NCBI GenBank assembly: GCA_031287395.1 | Contig: JAITTA010000151.1 | Span: 1 to 8,637 of the forward strand | Origin: Dysgonamonadaceae bacterium | Lineage (GTDB): Bacteria; Bacteroidota; Bacteroidia; Bacteroidales; Azobacteroidaceae | Length of the DNA stretch: 8,637 nt | Direction: 5' to 3' | Shown: piece by piece, positions 1 to 7,820 of the stretch | Numbering within the stretch: the stretch's first letter is position 1 | How the letters are laid out: each line of letters starts with the position of its first letter | The notes under the pieces: generated by a model | Told to the model about the DNA's origin: nothing | Database searches by the model: none | The model's input: only the letters and a program-made list of their open reading frames with translations | Translations under genes and position numbers: made by a program

Positions 1-226
1 GGAAATTTTTACGAAGCGGGTAAGCGATCGAACTTGGTTCCAAACCGGCAATAGCCACTTGATAAAACAAGGGTTGGAACTGGTGATAATTATTTTTATC
101 CAGAAGGATCACATCGAAATACTCAGGATTAAGCTTGTCTGCAAGTTTAAGTCCTCCAAAACCGGCACCAATGATCACCACTCGTTTTTTACCGGCTTTC
201 TCAGGTATATTGACCATTTTTTCCAT
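1..226 (-). CDS. ndh: Type II NADH dehydrogenase (NDH-2), N-terminal fragment
   Basis: This is the first 75 codons of a flavoprotein cut by the left window edge. Family members move electrons from NADH to quinone at the inner face of the cytoplasmic membrane without pumping protons. A beta strand (RVVIIG) leads into the dinucleotide-binding motif GAGFGG at residues 20-25. The second strand ends at Asp43 (VILLDK), which fits FAD ribose binding. Residues 46-72 (NYHQFQPLFYQVA then GLEPSSIAYPLR) match the conserved stretch after the first FAD motif in NDH-2 proteins. I chose the ATG at 226; a second in-frame ATG lies at 217. The gene follows lepA in the same direction across a 149-base spacer in which I found no convincing promoter or terminator. 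The C-terminal NADH-binding and membrane-anchor parts lie outside the window. A related pyridine-nucleotide-disulphide oxidoreductase is possible but less likely. Confidence 0.88.
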   Translation of the reverse strand, partial: MEKMVNIPEKAGKKRVVIIGAGFGGLKLADKLNPEYFDVILLDKNNYHQFQPLFYQVAIAGLEPSSIAYPLRKNF

Positions 227-375
227 GGGACCAATTCTATTTTTGCAATATAACACAGGTTTTGAATAGAAAGTTTTAAGTTGCCGGTTGTAAATATCAG
301 ACTGTCAGTTTAAGTTTGGCTTATGCACGACACAAGACTGAATAACTAACCTAAAACGTATACTTAAAAACTTTT

Positions 376-2163
<1,788 letters not shown>

Positions 2164-2196
2164 CAAGAATGAATGGGATTGAAAAATTTTGAGGAG

Positions 2197-2227
2197 CAAA
2201 GATACAGCAATTCTTTTAAACGACAAA
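2197..2227 (-). promoter_or_regulatory. lepA promoter (Bacteroidota type)
   Basis: On the minus strand TATCTTTG (2204-2197) matches the TAnnTTTG -7 consensus exactly. A TTTG (2227-2224) lies 19 bases upstream as the -33 element. Transcription would start near 2190, about 27 bases before the lepA ATG at 2163. Both boxes were read directly from the sequence; that this is the active promoter is inferred. Confidence 0.7.
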
Positions 2228-2474
2228 AAGGTCTATTTCTCAATAAACCTTTTTATTCAGTTTTTAATAGGCATTAGTCTTTTAAGGCAAAAAGATTGTT
2301 TTAGGTTATCGGTACAAAGATGAACGTTTTTTTACGATTCTCCAAAAAAAAAAACATATTATATAACATATTTTTGGAATTTCTCTGAACATTCACACCT
2401 GATTTTAATCGCAAAAAACAATCATTCAACTACTTAACAACAAAAAACCCATTAAAAGAAACTACATTTTTTAA
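2228..2474. other. Intergenic region between the thioredoxin gene and lepA
   Basis: Together with the lepA leader and promoter this makes a 311-base gene-free stretch (2164-2474). It is strongly AT-rich. Besides the lepA promoter it contains one structured element: TCCAAAAA at 2341-2348 is mirrored by TTTTTGGA at 2371-2378. Between the arms lie two copies of AACATATT (2353-2360 and 2365-2372). The element is placed where a terminator for the minus-strand thioredoxin gene could lie, about 100 bases past its stop, but the stem has few GC pairs. I see no ORF of substance, no tRNA and no riboswitch-like fold here. Confidence 0.4.
2341..2378. repeat. AT-rich inverted repeat enclosing a tandem octamer
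   Basis: An 8-base inverted repeat (TCCAAAAA / TTTTTGGA) surrounds 22 bases that hold the octamer AACATATT twice, 12 bases apart. The middle is also an imperfect palindrome centred on TTATATAA. On the minus strand the loop side ends in a run of eleven T, so it could act as a weak terminator for the upstream thioredoxin gene. A protein-binding site or curved AT spacer is an equally good reading. Confidence 0.35.
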
Positions 2475-3578
2475 CTATTTCAACAGTTCTTCCAGCTTAT
2501 TTTTCAGTTCGGTGCCGATTATTCCTTTAGCAAGGATGGTTCCGGAAGGATCAATCAGTACAGTATATGGAATATGCGGAACCGCATAATTCTTTACAGG
2601 TTCCGACTTCCAGAAACTCACATCCGACATTTGAGGCCAAGTCATACCAAGATCTTCCAATCCTTTGATCCAAGCTTCGGTATTTTTATCCAAAGAATAT
2701 CCGACAATTTCAAATTTTTTAGATTTGTATTTTTCATACAATTCAATCATCATCGGCATTTCTTTTCTGCACGGGCCACACCAGGAAGCCCAGAAATCCA
2801 CAAGGACATACTTCCCTTTTCCGGCATAATCCGACAAAGAAACCGGGGTTCCAGCAGGATCTTTGGAAATAATATCGGTAAATTTCTGTCCGACGGCCGT
2901 TTTTTGTACGGCATCAAAACGTTCTTGGTAAAAAATTCCTGTTTTGCTGGCCTTAAAAGCCTCACTTCCTTTGCTCAAGACCAAACCCAATTGCTCCGGA
3001 TCCAATCTTCTGCCATAAACACTGAATTCCTCAACGCCCAAAGGATTATTGATATTTTCGGAAAAATATTTTGCATAGGATTCCTTTTTCTCTTTATAAA
3101 TAGAATCATATTCGGCATTAAATTCATTCTCTTTTTCTTCGGTCAAGGCTCCATTGGACTGGGTCTGATCGAATTTATCAGAAATACTGTCAAGCCGGGA
3201 ATCAACTGCAGCCTGTTCGTCGAGATACTGTTGATAGGCATCATTAGCCGGAGTTCCGGAAACCGTCATGTAGTCAAAAATTGTCACAACAATATTTCCC
3301 GGCTCCAAAAGGATAGCCCGTTTCTTGATTATTTCTCCCTCTTCAGTCTGGATATAATACAATTCCGGCATCTCCTGCACCCCTTCAAACGAGAACTTAC
3401 CTCCTTTTATAACAGAAGAATCACATTTTTCAATGCCTTCATCATTATATTTCACCAGATAGACGTACTTTCCTTCCATATCCGGGGAAGATACGGTACC
3501 TTCTATCTCATACATCCCTTTTTGTTTACAGGAAAAACAAACAAGGACAATGCTCATCAACAAAACTAACTTTTTCAT
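2475..3578 (-). CDS. TlpA/ResA-like thioredoxin-fold lipoprotein
   Basis: A predicted envelope-anchored thiol-disulphide oxidoreductase of 367 residues. The N-terminus is a lipoprotein-type signal: Lys2-Lys3, a hydrophobic stretch to 16, and Cys17 as the probable lipidation site. The residues before Cys17 (CFS) are not a perfect lipobox. No acidic surface-export motif follows Cys17 (it continues KQKG), so the protein probably faces the periplasm. Residues about 23-130 resemble the DUF4369 domain often fused to these proteins, followed by a charged helical linker to about 230. The C-terminal thioredoxin/AhpC-TSA domain carries the active site WCGPC with cysteines 267 and 270, preceded by YVLVDFWAS, and the cis-proline loop with Pro337 (PHIPYTVLID). 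The substrate is unknown; cytochrome c maturation and oxidative-stress roles are known for relatives. Its own promoter and a small leader ORF lie upstream, and a terminator separates it from the beta-barrel gene. Confidence 0.9.
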   Translation of the reverse strand: MKKLVLLMSIVLVCFSCKQKGMYEIEGTVSSPDMEGKYVYLVKYNDEGIEKCDSSVIKGGKFSFEGVQEMPELYYIQTEEGEIIKKRAILLEPGNIVVTIFDYMTVSGTPANDAYQQYLDEQAAVDSRLDSISDKFDQTQSNGALTEEKENEFNAEYDSIYKEKKESYAKYFSENINNPLGVEEFSVYGRRLDPEQLGLVLSKGSEAFKASKTGIFYQERFDAVQKTAVGQKFTDIISKDPAGTPVSLSDYAGKGKYVLVDFWASWCGPCRKEMPMMIELYEKYKSKKFEIVGYSLDKNTEAWIKGLEDLGMTWPQMSDVSFWKSEPVKNYAVPHIPYTVLIDPSGTILAKGIIGTELKNKLEELLK

Positions 3579-3603
3579 ATGTACATCATTTCATTTTTAA
3601 AGG

Positions 3604-3663
3604 TCATATGGAACTCGCGTCATGTTCATGCATTTGGGTGCAAGTGTTGCATGCTCGTTTCAT
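3604..3663 (-). CDS. Possible 19-codon Cys/His-rich leader peptide
   Basis: A short ORF in the 5' leader of the thioredoxin lipoprotein gene. It starts at the ATG at 3663, roughly 20 bases after the predicted transcription start, and ends at TGA 25 bases before the next ATG. It encodes MKRACNTCTQMHEHDASSI: one CxxC pair (Cys5, Cys8) and two His in HEH. The stretch is clearly richer in G and C than the AT-rich DNA on either side, as expected if it is constrained. I do not recognise the peptide, and an ORF this short can occur by chance. If translated it could be an attenuation or leader peptide, or a small metal/thiol peptide. The same DNA contains CATGCA (3627-3632) and TGCATG (3648-3653) as inverted arms, so a nucleic-acid element is the alternative. 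Confidence 0.3.
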   Translation of the reverse strand: MKRACNTCTQMHEHDASSI

Positions 3664-3688
3664 TTGATTATCAGAATTAAATAAATTA

Positions 3689-3696
3689 CAAATATA
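3689..3696 (-). promoter_or_regulatory. -7 box for the thioredoxin lipoprotein gene
   Basis: TATATTTG on the minus strand matches TAnnTTTG exactly. At the matching -33 position (3719-3716) there is TTTT rather than TTTG, and this lies inside the left arm of the upstream terminator stem. Transcription would begin near 3682, giving a leader of about 100 bases that contains the small ORF at 3604-3663. The -7 match is direct; promoter activity is inferred. Confidence 0.5.
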
Positions 3697-3701
3697 AATA
3701 A

Positions 3702-3758
3702 AAAAGTTGAGAATTAAAATGAGTTTTGCGTGTAAACTCATTTTAATTCTCAACTTTT
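3702..3758 (-). terminator. Terminator of the beta-barrel gene (25-bp perfect stem)
   Basis: Arms 3702-3726 and 3734-3758 are perfect inverted repeats of 25 bases around a 7-base loop. The stem begins only four bases after the stop codon of the beta-barrel gene. On the minus strand it runs into T6 and then an AT-rich tract. It has few GC pairs, but its length and perfection make intrinsic termination likely. It could also stabilise the 3' end of the mRNA. Confidence 0.75.
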
Positions 3759-3762
3759 AATT

Positions 3763-6285
3763 TTAATTTCCTCCCGTTCCTCCTTGTTGCCCTCCACCGG
3801 AAGAATTATCGCTTTCTCCGGCTTTAGAATCGTCATTTGTAATCCCGCGACGAGCCTTTTTCACCGCCTGTTGTTTCATTTCTCCAAACTGATATGAAAC
3901 TCTCAAACCAAAAGATTGGGTCTGGAATTGAGAATTTGTTTCCGAATAAAATTCCGGATCTTTGTTATTCCTGGAAGAAAATTTCCGGAATTTATTAAAC
4001 GGAGTAGAAGTATTAATTGAAACATTCAGTTTTTTATTCAGGAATGATTTGTTCAATCCCAATCCGTAGAAGTAAAAACTGGAACTTTTACCTTGCAGGC
4101 TTACTTGGGGAGCCCCTCCTCCTCCATAACCGCTCAACCTGAAATCTTTCGGAAGAGTATATTGTACATTTCCAAAAATAAATCCGGTAATACCGGAGTT
4201 TTTCATTCCGGAATCATTGTTGGTACGAATATCGACATAACCGCCCGAACCGTTGAGATTCAATCTCAGGTTATTGATTGGATTCCATCCGAAATACAAA
4301 TTTATACCTAAACGTTTTTGTTTCCCGATATTTTCAAAAGTCGTATAACTGACGTCCTCCCTGATTTCCGTCACACGTTGAATGGAATTATTGTTAAAAT
4401 TATAACTGATGCCGGCACTTAAATTGACTTTAGGTTTGAAAACACTGTAATTCAAATCGATATTATGCGCTTTTTCGACATCCAGGTCAGGATTTCCCGA
4501 ACTAACATATTTAGGGTCGGTATTATTTACATAAGGATTCAAATAGTAAATACCCGGACGTTGAATCCGCAGATTATAACCAAGACGAAAAGTATGAACC
4601 ATTTTATAACGGTAGGTAACGGTTGTGGAAGGTATCCCGGAAAAATAATGCTTATCAAAATTCTGATTTCCACTCAAAGGATATTCTGCTTCAATTTGCG
4701 TATCTTCCAAACGAAGACCGGCTTTGAAACCATAATCCTTATATCGCAGATTATATCCCAAATATCCTGCAAGAATATCATAACGATATTTAAATTCATT
4801 ATAAATATCGGCCGGAGCCGGTTTCCATTCTTTTTGTTCGAAATCAAAGAGACTTCTGTCCGTATTACTTTCATTCAAACGAATGATGTATTTTACACCG
4901 GCTTCCAGAGTATGGTACTTCGCAAATGGAGTTGTATAATCAACCTGGAAAGTGTGTTCTTTATCCTTGGCGTCATTATCCGATTTTTGCCAATAGTTAA
5001 AATAATTGGTCGCATTTTCAACCTTCGAATCCGACCACGAATCATTAGGAGACAAGTTGAACCGGTAAGATGCCGTAAGCAACTCGTCTTTTTTCTTAAA
5101 GGTTCGTTGATAATCCACATTAACATTCGTAGTACCATAGGTATTCTCCCCTTCCGTATTCTGGTCATAGGAATAGACCTTGTTTCTTATCTGATCCAAG
5201 GCTTCTACTTCATAATCGGACTCCGATTTCCCGGATCCGCCGTATTTGTTAAACGAAGCTGTGATCAAATTGGCCGTATCCAGATCATAGCTCAATTCGG
5301 CAGTACCATATTGGTAATTTCCTTCATTTTTACTGGAACCATTCTGATACAAATATTTTTCATTTTTAGGGTTATATATTTCCCGGTAGGAACTGTAAGC
5401 CGATTTCGGACTTTGATAATGTCCGTAATTATAATTCCCGGTAAAACCTAACTTGCCGTATTTCAAAGTAGCATATATACTGCCGTCGTATCCGCCACGG
5501 GTGTCTACTCCGGCTCCCAAATTAGCCGTGTATCCTCCCATCGGTTGTTTATTCGTAATAATATTGATAATTCCGGTGACACCTTCCGCATCGTATTTTG
5601 CACCCGGGTCCGTGATAACCTCTATATTCTTAACCATACTGGCAGGCATACTGCGAAGTACCTGAGTCGGGTTACTGGATATCAGGTTAGAAGGTTTTCC
5701 ATCCATGTAAATCTTAAAGCCGGATGAACCTTTCAACTGAATTTTGTCTTCTCCATCGACGGTTATCATCGGAACTTTCCGCATCATATCCAGTACATTG
5801 CTGGTTTTGGAATCCGGATCTTCCTGCATATTGTAGGTAATTTTATCCAAATCGACAGCAACAAGCGGTTTGATCGCCGTAACCACGACTTCTCCCAGCT
5901 GGGTATCCGACAAATTTATCTTGGACAGATCAATGGCCTTTTCTTTTCCGGTCACCTCAAAGGGAATGATCGCAAGCCCCTTTCCGATAGTCTGCGTATG
6001 CAGATCAAATTTACCCGGTTGATTCAAAATAACATTGAATTTACCATCCGCATCTGTTGATAAAAGCTTAATTACTTTCGCTGGATTTCCGGATTCGGAA
6101 ATCTTCAATGTGACATATGGTATCGATTCCTGACTAATCGAATCCACAACCTGTCCTTTTACGGTCACATTAACCTTAGGCGCAACTGACGACTTTCCCG
6201 GAACCTGAACCTGAGTTTGTGAATACAAGGGAAGAGTACTTAAAAGAAAAAGGGCAAAACTTACAAAGGGTAGCATCTGTTTCAT
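3763..6285 (-). CDS. Outer-membrane beta-barrel protein, TonB-receptor-like
   Basis: An 840-residue outer-membrane protein of the Bacteroidota OMP_b-brl_3 type, related to TonB-dependent receptors. Residues 1-23 form a Sec signal peptide ending LYSQ. Residues about 40-125 are a carboxypeptidase-regulatory-like beta-sandwich (VTVKGQVVD, then IPYVTLKI). LGEVVVTA at 130-137 is the usual junction before the plug. The plug spans about 138-246, with IYMDGKPSN at 192-200 and the conserved IEVITDPGAKYDAEGVTGII stretch at 221-240. From about 250 to 801 alternating aromatic strands form the barrel, ending FGLRVSYQFG. A 39-residue tail follows that is basic, then acidic, then Gly-rich. No SusD-like partner is adjacent, so glycan uptake is not implied, and the ligand is unknown. 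It appears monocistronic, with candidate promoters and a palindrome upstream and a strong stem-loop downstream. Confidence 0.9.
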   Translation of the reverse strand: MKQMLPFVSFALFLLSTLPLYSQTQVQVPGKSSVAPKVNVTVKGQVVDSISQESIPYVTLKISESGNPAKVIKLLSTDADGKFNVILNQPGKFDLHTQTIGKGLAIIPFEVTGKEKAIDLSKINLSDTQLGEVVVTAIKPLVAVDLDKITYNMQEDPDSKTSNVLDMMRKVPMITVDGEDKIQLKGSSGFKIYMDGKPSNLISSNPTQVLRSMPASMVKNIEVITDPGAKYDAEGVTGIINIITNKQPMGGYTANLGAGVDTRGGYDGSIYATLKYGKLGFTGNYNYGHYQSPKSAYSSYREIYNPKNEKYLYQNGSSKNEGNYQYGTAELSYDLDTANLITASFNKYGGSGKSESDYEVEALDQIRNKVYSYDQNTEGENTYGTTNVNVDYQRTFKKKDELLTASYRFNLSPNDSWSDSKVENATNYFNYWQKSDNDAKDKEHTFQVDYTTPFAKYHTLEAGVKYIIRLNESNTDRSLFDFEQKEWKPAPADIYNEFKYRYDILAGYLGYNLRYKDYGFKAGLRLEDTQIEAEYPLSGNQNFDKHYFSGIPSTTVTYRYKMVHTFRLGYNLRIQRPGIYYLNPYVNNTDPKYVSSGNPDLDVEKAHNIDLNYSVFKPKVNLSAGISYNFNNNSIQRVTEIREDVSYTTFENIGKQKRLGINLYFGWNPINNLRLNLNGSGGYVDIRTNNDSGMKNSGITGFIFGNVQYTLPKDFRLSGYGGGGAPQVSLQGKSSSFYFYGLGLNKSFLNKKLNVSINTSTPFNKFRKFSSRNNKDPEFYSETNSQFQTQSFGLRVSYQFGEMKQQAVKKARRGITNDDSKAGESDNSSGGGQQGGTGGN

Positions 6286-6341
6286 ACAACTTATTTTAAT
6301 TGATTATTTCTGTTGATTGCGTTTATGTCTAAAAATTTGGA

Positions 6342-6349
6342 CAAATATA
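6342..6349 (-). promoter_or_regulatory. Proximal candidate -7 box for the beta-barrel gene
   Basis: TATATTTG on the minus strand matches TAnnTTTG, 57 bases upstream of the ATG at 6285. The nearest TTTG upstream (6376-6373) lies 23 bases away, somewhat far for a -33 element, and a T-rich/A-rich run lies between. It is a plausible second promoter, weaker on paper than the distal one. Confidence 0.4.
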
Positions 6350-6416
6350 TCCTTTTTTTTTTACAACGTTTCCAAAATGACAATATTATACTTTACTTAA
6401 AGTTTTAAAGAATTAG

Positions 6417-6436
6417 TGTATTAATATTCTAATACA
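6417..6436. promoter_or_regulatory. Operator-like palindrome in the beta-barrel gene leader
   Basis: TGTATTA (6417-6423) and TAATACA (6430-6436) form a perfect 7-base inverted repeat with a 6-base spacer. It lies just downstream of the distal -7 box, covering the predicted transcription start. That placement suits a dimeric repressor, but no regulator gene is visible nearby, and AT-rich DNA produces such palindromes by chance fairly often. Confidence 0.35.
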
Positions 6437-6439
6437 GTA

Positions 6440-6469
6440 CAAATATAAGGTCTTTTTTTTATAATCAAA
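6440..6469 (-). promoter_or_regulatory. Distal promoter of the beta-barrel gene
   Basis: On the minus strand TATATTTG (6447-6440) matches TAnnTTTG exactly, and TTTG (6469-6466) lies 18 bases upstream. Transcription would begin near 6433, leaving a leader of almost 150 bases. The -33 box lies about 12 bases past the stem of the upstream gene's terminator, so the two units are packed closely. The rest of the leader is AT-rich with no riboswitch fold that I recognise. Confidence 0.5.
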
Positions 6470-6480
6470 AAAATATAAAA

Positions 6481-6504
6481 AAAGAGGCTGAAAAAAGCCT
6501 CTTT
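6481..6504 (-). terminator. Intrinsic terminator of the DUF6249-like gene
   Basis: AAAGAGGC (6481-6488) and GCCTCTTT (6497-6504) form an 8-bp stem with an 8-base loop. On the minus strand the stem runs into further T and the tract TTTTATATTTTTTTG. It starts 22 bases after the stop codon at 6527. This is a textbook factor-independent terminator. Confidence 0.85.
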
Positions 6505-6526
6505 CCCATTTTTAACCTTAAAACTT

Positions 6527-6958
6527 TTACTGATGATTTCTATTCCGTTGTTTCCATTCAATCAGATAAGCGCTCAGCAAACCGATTCCTCCGAAAACCG
6601 CGATACAAGAAAAATAGATAGTTTCCTGGAATCCACGCAAATTACGCTTGATTTCCCAATCGGTATTTTGCAGCAACAAATCTCCAATCACCTGATATTG
6701 GATAATGAAAGCGACAATTGCACCCAATCCGATTCCAATCATCAACAGGGAAATTCTCAAGGCCCAGGAAGAATAAGAATAGTCCATTTTCATGAATACC
6801 GGGAGACTCAACGCTCCTTTAATTTCCTCAGAAGAAATTTTCTCTCCCAGCTTATCAATAATCGACAACCGTTCTTTTCTTCTGACAAACAATTCAAACA
6901 AACGATAAATACCCAAGGTAATAATACCCACTATACAAATTGCCATCAAGTCGTTCAT
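6527..6958 (-). CDS. Small three-helix membrane protein, DUF6249-like
   Basis: A 143-residue inner-membrane protein of unknown function. Three hydrophobic segments are visible at about 4-24, 66-88 and 112-134. The sequence after the first helix (YRLFELFVRRKERLSIIDKLG, about 18-38) resembles the start of the Bacteroidota DUF6249 family, where a short membrane anchor is followed by a basic RRKER patch. I make this family call from memory of the motif, so it is tentative. The C-terminus is basic and hydrophilic (EWKQRNRNHQ). I used the ATG at 6958; a second ATG four codons in is possible. The gene is divergent from the ECF sigma-factor pair across a 301-base spacer, which suggests a role in the same envelope signalling locus. 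No SD sequence is evident, which is normal for the phylum. Confidence 0.75.
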   Translation of the reverse strand: MNDLMAICIVGIITLGIYRLFELFVRRKERLSIIDKLGEKISSEEIKGALSLPVFMKMDYSYSSWALRISLLMIGIGLGAIVAFIIQYQVIGDLLLQNTDWEIKRNLRGFQETIYFSCIAVFGGIGLLSAYLIEWKQRNRNHQ

Positions 6959-7049
6959 GATTTTAATAATTAATTGTTCAACATTTATTTTTCATTTGCT
7001 CTTTTGACTCAAGGTTTCCGAAAAGGTTACAAATTATATACAACAACAT

Positions 7050-7111
7050 TAACGCAGCAGCTTGGCTATTACAAACAAACGGTAACGAGAAAAGCACTAA
7101 CGCATAACGAG
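7050..7111. repeat. Cluster of four TAACG motifs
   Basis: TAACGCA occurs at 7050-7056 and 7098-7104, and TAACGAG at 7083-7089 and 7105-7111, all on the plus strand. The last two motifs are directly adjacent, and the two TAACGAG copies are 22 bases apart, about two helical turns. The cluster lies roughly 95-155 bases upstream of the sigma gene's -7 box. It may be a regulator binding array; no function is known to me. Confidence 0.4.
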
Positions 7112-7203
7112 CGGTTTGATGAAAGCCGCCGGAACGTCAAGTGCAATTGTAAGGTTGTTCAGCCGAATTTTTATGAGTATGTGTATATGTCGGGACTTTT
7201 ATG

Positions 7204-7211
7204 TAATTTTG
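7204..7211 (+). promoter_or_regulatory. -7 box of the ECF sigma-factor gene
   Basis: TAATTTTG is an exact TAnnTTTG match 48 bases upstream of the ATG at 7260. No TTTG is present at the expected -33 distance; 7181-7184 reads GTGT. The promoter may therefore be activator dependent, or recognised by an alternative sigma factor, possibly the gene's own product. Confidence 0.45.
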
Positions 7212-7259
7212 TAACCTGTCATTCGATTTTGCGTCTAAGAAGCAACGAATGATCTGAAA

Positions 7260-7820
7260 ATGGCGAAATCGAATGATTTGTATTGGATTCAACGTGCAAA
7301 AGCAGGAGATATTTCTGCTTTTTCACATGTTGTATCTATCTATCAAGGGATGGTCTATAATGTTATTCTCCGATTGGTAAATAACAAAGAAGATGCTGAG
7401 GATATAATGCAAGAGGTCTTTGTCAAAGTTTTTAAATCGTTGAGCGGGTTTAAAGAAGAATCCGAATTTTCCACTTGGTTGTACCGGATTGCGTATAATA
7501 CTACCTTATCCGAACTCCGGAAAAAGAAAATGGTTTTGTATTCCTTTGAAAACAACTTCTCAAATCCGGAAAATGAAGACATAGACATTCACGACGATAT
7601 CGATGATGTTTCAACGGAAGAACAAATCCAATATCTGGAACAGGCCATAAAAATGTTGAATAGTGATGAAGCGCTGATTATCACCTTGTTTTATTTAGAT
7701 GATCAGTCTATCGAACAAATAAGCAAAGTGACTAACTTGACAATTGCGAATGTCAAAGTGAAATTACATCGCATACGAAAAAAACTGGCAATAGAAATTA
7801 ATAAACTGATTGAAGGATGA
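7260..7820 (+). CDS. ECF-type RNA polymerase sigma factor
   Basis: An extracytoplasmic-function sigma factor of 186 residues, the normal ECF length. Region 2 spans about 21-92. DAEDIMQEVFVKVFKSL (45-61) is the core-binding helix, and FSTWLYRIAYN (70-80) followed by the basic LSELRKKK covers -10 recognition. An acidic linker at about 102-120 (NPENEDIDIHDDIDD) joins to region 4 at about 124-176. There SIEQISKVTNLTIANVKVKLHRIRKKL (150-176) is the helix-turn-helix that reads the -35 element. It directs RNA polymerase to a target regulon that cannot be read from this window. The stop codon overlaps the next start as ATGA, so the pair is probably one translationally coupled operon. No FecR or SusC/D genes are nearby, so the nutrient-uptake type of Bacteroidota ECF system is not indicated. 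Confidence 0.93.
   Translation: MAKSNDLYWIQRAKAGDISAFSHVVSIYQGMVYNVILRLVNNKEDAEDIMQEVFVKVFKSLSGFKEESEFSTWLYRIAYNTTLSELRKKKMVLYSFENNFSNPENEDIDIHDDIDDVSTEEQIQYLEQAIKMLNSDEALIITLFYLDDQSIEQISKVTNLTIANVKVKLHRIRKKLAIEINKLIEG

Larger units (their letters stand above)
6959..7259. other. Divergent intergenic region, sigma gene versus DUF6249-like gene
   Basis: This 301-base spacer should hold promoters for both directions. Toward the sigma gene there is an exact -7 box at 7204-7211. Toward the DUF6249-like gene I find only an imperfect match (TATAATTTG around 7038-7030) without a -33 element. A cluster of four TAACG motifs lies at 7050-7111. GCGGTTT (7111-7117) can pair with AAAGCCGC (7122-7129), with one bulged G, to form a short GC hairpin. 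A 92-codon ORF fills most of the spacer on the plus strand, but it has no recognisable features and I do not accept it as a gene. Confidence 0.5.

Noticed and set aside
227..375. Possible ndh promoter (minus-strand TATATTGC near 252-245)
   Set aside because: It matches the TAnnTTTG box poorly, has no -33 partner, and would leave a leader of only about a dozen bases.
2574..3569. A 331-codon plus-strand ORF opposite the thioredoxin lipoprotein gene
   Set aside because: The opposite strand encodes a clear WCGPC protein. This frame is Phe/Ile/Arg/His-rich noise without motifs.
4465..5451. A 328-codon plus-strand ORF opposite the beta-barrel gene
   Set aside because: It is a shadow of the real coding strand. 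It is very rich in Ile, Phe and Arg, as expected from reading the complement of Asn/Lys/Tyr-rich beta-barrel codons, and shows no domain.
6974..7252. A 92-codon plus-strand ORF in the divergent spacer
   Set aside because: It covers the place where promoters for both flanking genes must lie and contains the sigma-gene -7 box. It shows no signal peptide, domain or repeat. A small real gene cannot be fully excluded.
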